Assembly (NCBI GenBank): GCA_023475715.1 | Contig: JAMCVO010000612.1 | Span: forward strand, 1 to 43,230 | DNA from: Actinomycetota bacterium | GTDB taxonomy: Bacteria; Actinomycetota; Humimicrobiia; Humimicrobiales; Humimicrobiaceae | DNA length: 43,230 bases | Reading direction: 5' to 3' | In this document: one piece after another, positions 42,917 through 43,230 of the stretch | Position numbering within the stretch: position 1 is the first letter of the stretch | How the letters are laid out: every line of letters starts with the position of its first letter | Notes under the pieces: model-generated | Seen by the model: only the letters and a program-made list of their open reading frames with translations | What the model was told of the DNA's origin: nothing | Databases searched by the model: none | Position numbers and translations under genes: made by a program

Positions 42917-43090
42917 TTACTTTACAAATTGGCGGAAGCCGTCCATAGCAGCCTTTACTTCTTCATTGGCCAAGTTTATATATATCTGTGAGGTTAAAAT
43001 ACTGCTGTGACCTAATATCATTCGGAGTGTTTCAAGATCTTTTGTTTGTCTGTAGAATTCCGTGGCGAAGCTGTGCCTGTTATGGTGAGC
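42917..43090 (-). pseudogene. C-terminal fragment of a tyrosine recombinase/integrase
   Basis: The minus strand encodes RHSFATEFYRQTKDLETLRM, then ILGHSSILTSQIYINLANEE and FRQFVK with a TAA at 42917-42919. RHSFAT is the HxxR-containing box, LGHSS the next box, and IY holds the catalytic Tyr. Upstream the frame runs into TGA at 43091-43093 inside a perfect palindrome, so the N-terminal two thirds are missing or displaced. Either the gene was interrupted by an element that begins at the palindrome, or it is a remnant. It resembles the remnant at 22870-22971. Confidence 0.88.
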
Positions 43091-43105
43091 TCACCATAAC
43101 AGGCA
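43074..43105. repeat. Perfect 32-bp palindrome interrupting the integrase fragment
   Basis: TGCCTGTTATGGTGAG followed by its exact complement; the centre lies between 43089 and 43090. It begins within the HSFAT codons of the integrase fragment. The half-site TATGGTGAG recurs as an inverted pair at 43124-43185. Confidence 0.9.
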
Positions 43106-43123
43106 TTATGTAGAGTGCTACAG

Positions 43124-43185
43124 TATGGTGAGTGCTTAAGTAATAGTGCGAGAAATAATCCTTTTATCTTTAATCACTCACCATA
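43124..43185. repeat. Inverted repeat sharing the TATGGTGAG half-site
   Basis: TATGGTGAGTG (43124-43134) and CACTCACCATA (43175-43185), 11-bp perfect arms with a 40-nt loop. Together with the palindrome this makes four alternating copies of TATGGTGAG in 110 bp. It could be the end of an insertion element that continues beyond the window. Confidence 0.75.
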
Positions 43186-43230
43186 ATATTTCATAATAAA
43201 CTTCCCAATATTATTTTATGAAGGGAGTTT

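Overview
The window comes from an AT-rich bacterium (my impression is roughly one third G+C) with Lys/Asn/Ile-rich proteins and AGGAGG-type ribosome binding sites on some genes and weak ones on others. Rubrerythrin and the chaperone set fit an anaerobic or microaerophilic free-living cell. A pst locus preceded by TTAACA-type Pho boxes recalls Gram-positive bacteria. I cannot name the phylum from sequence alone; an uncultured low-GC actinobacterial or atribacterial lineage is a guess.

Layout. 1-5.0 kb: chaperone cluster dnaK (5' end off the window), zinc-finger-less dnaJ/cbpA, clpB. 5.0-8.3 kb: a PlsC-like acyltransferase, a 226-bp MITE-like foldback element inserted into the 3' end of a Mut7-C RNase gene, a HAD phosphatase and a YtxH-like protein. 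8.4-9.0 kb: five tRNA genes (Lys, Glu, Val, Asp, Phe) and a duplicated tRNA-Asp 3' end. 9.0-14.9 kb: phosphate regulon (PhoR-like kinase, PhoB/PhoP-like regulator, four-unit Pho box, pstS, pstC, pstA, phoU) with no pstB. Then rubrerythrin and rsmI.

16.4-26.1 kb is an accessory region between rsmI and the housekeeping run metG-tatD-rsmA-ispE. It can be read as three modules, each closed by a copy of the rsmI 3' end. A 43-nt stretch of rsmI recurs exactly at 18647-18689, with one mismatch at 23951-23993, and diverged at 26042-26084. Module 1 carries a Fic protein and an AbrB/PIN toxin-antitoxin pair. Module 2 carries a DUF4143 ATPase, an ArsR-merA-merT mercury operon, two overlapping ynfA genes and gene debris including a tyrosine-recombinase C-terminus. 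Module 3 carries cutA and purD. I infer that the rsmI 3' end is a repeatedly used integration site.

30.9 kb to the end is a second mobile region beside tRNA-Gln. A large serine recombinase gene ends inside the tRNA. It is followed by a small phage-like gene set (HTH/terminase-small-like, replication-initiator-like, DUF5659-like), an unrecognised 349-aa gene, and a tightly coupled hsdM-hsdS-hsdR operon. Directly behind hsdR lie two accessory genes, a DUF6884/YaaA-like protein and a GIY-YIG-like nuclease. The window ends in another tyrosine-recombinase fragment, broken at a perfect 32-bp palindrome.

The strongest candidates for something new are the rsmI cassette chain, the type I restriction operon with its accessory pair, and the MITE that supplies the stop codon of its host gene.
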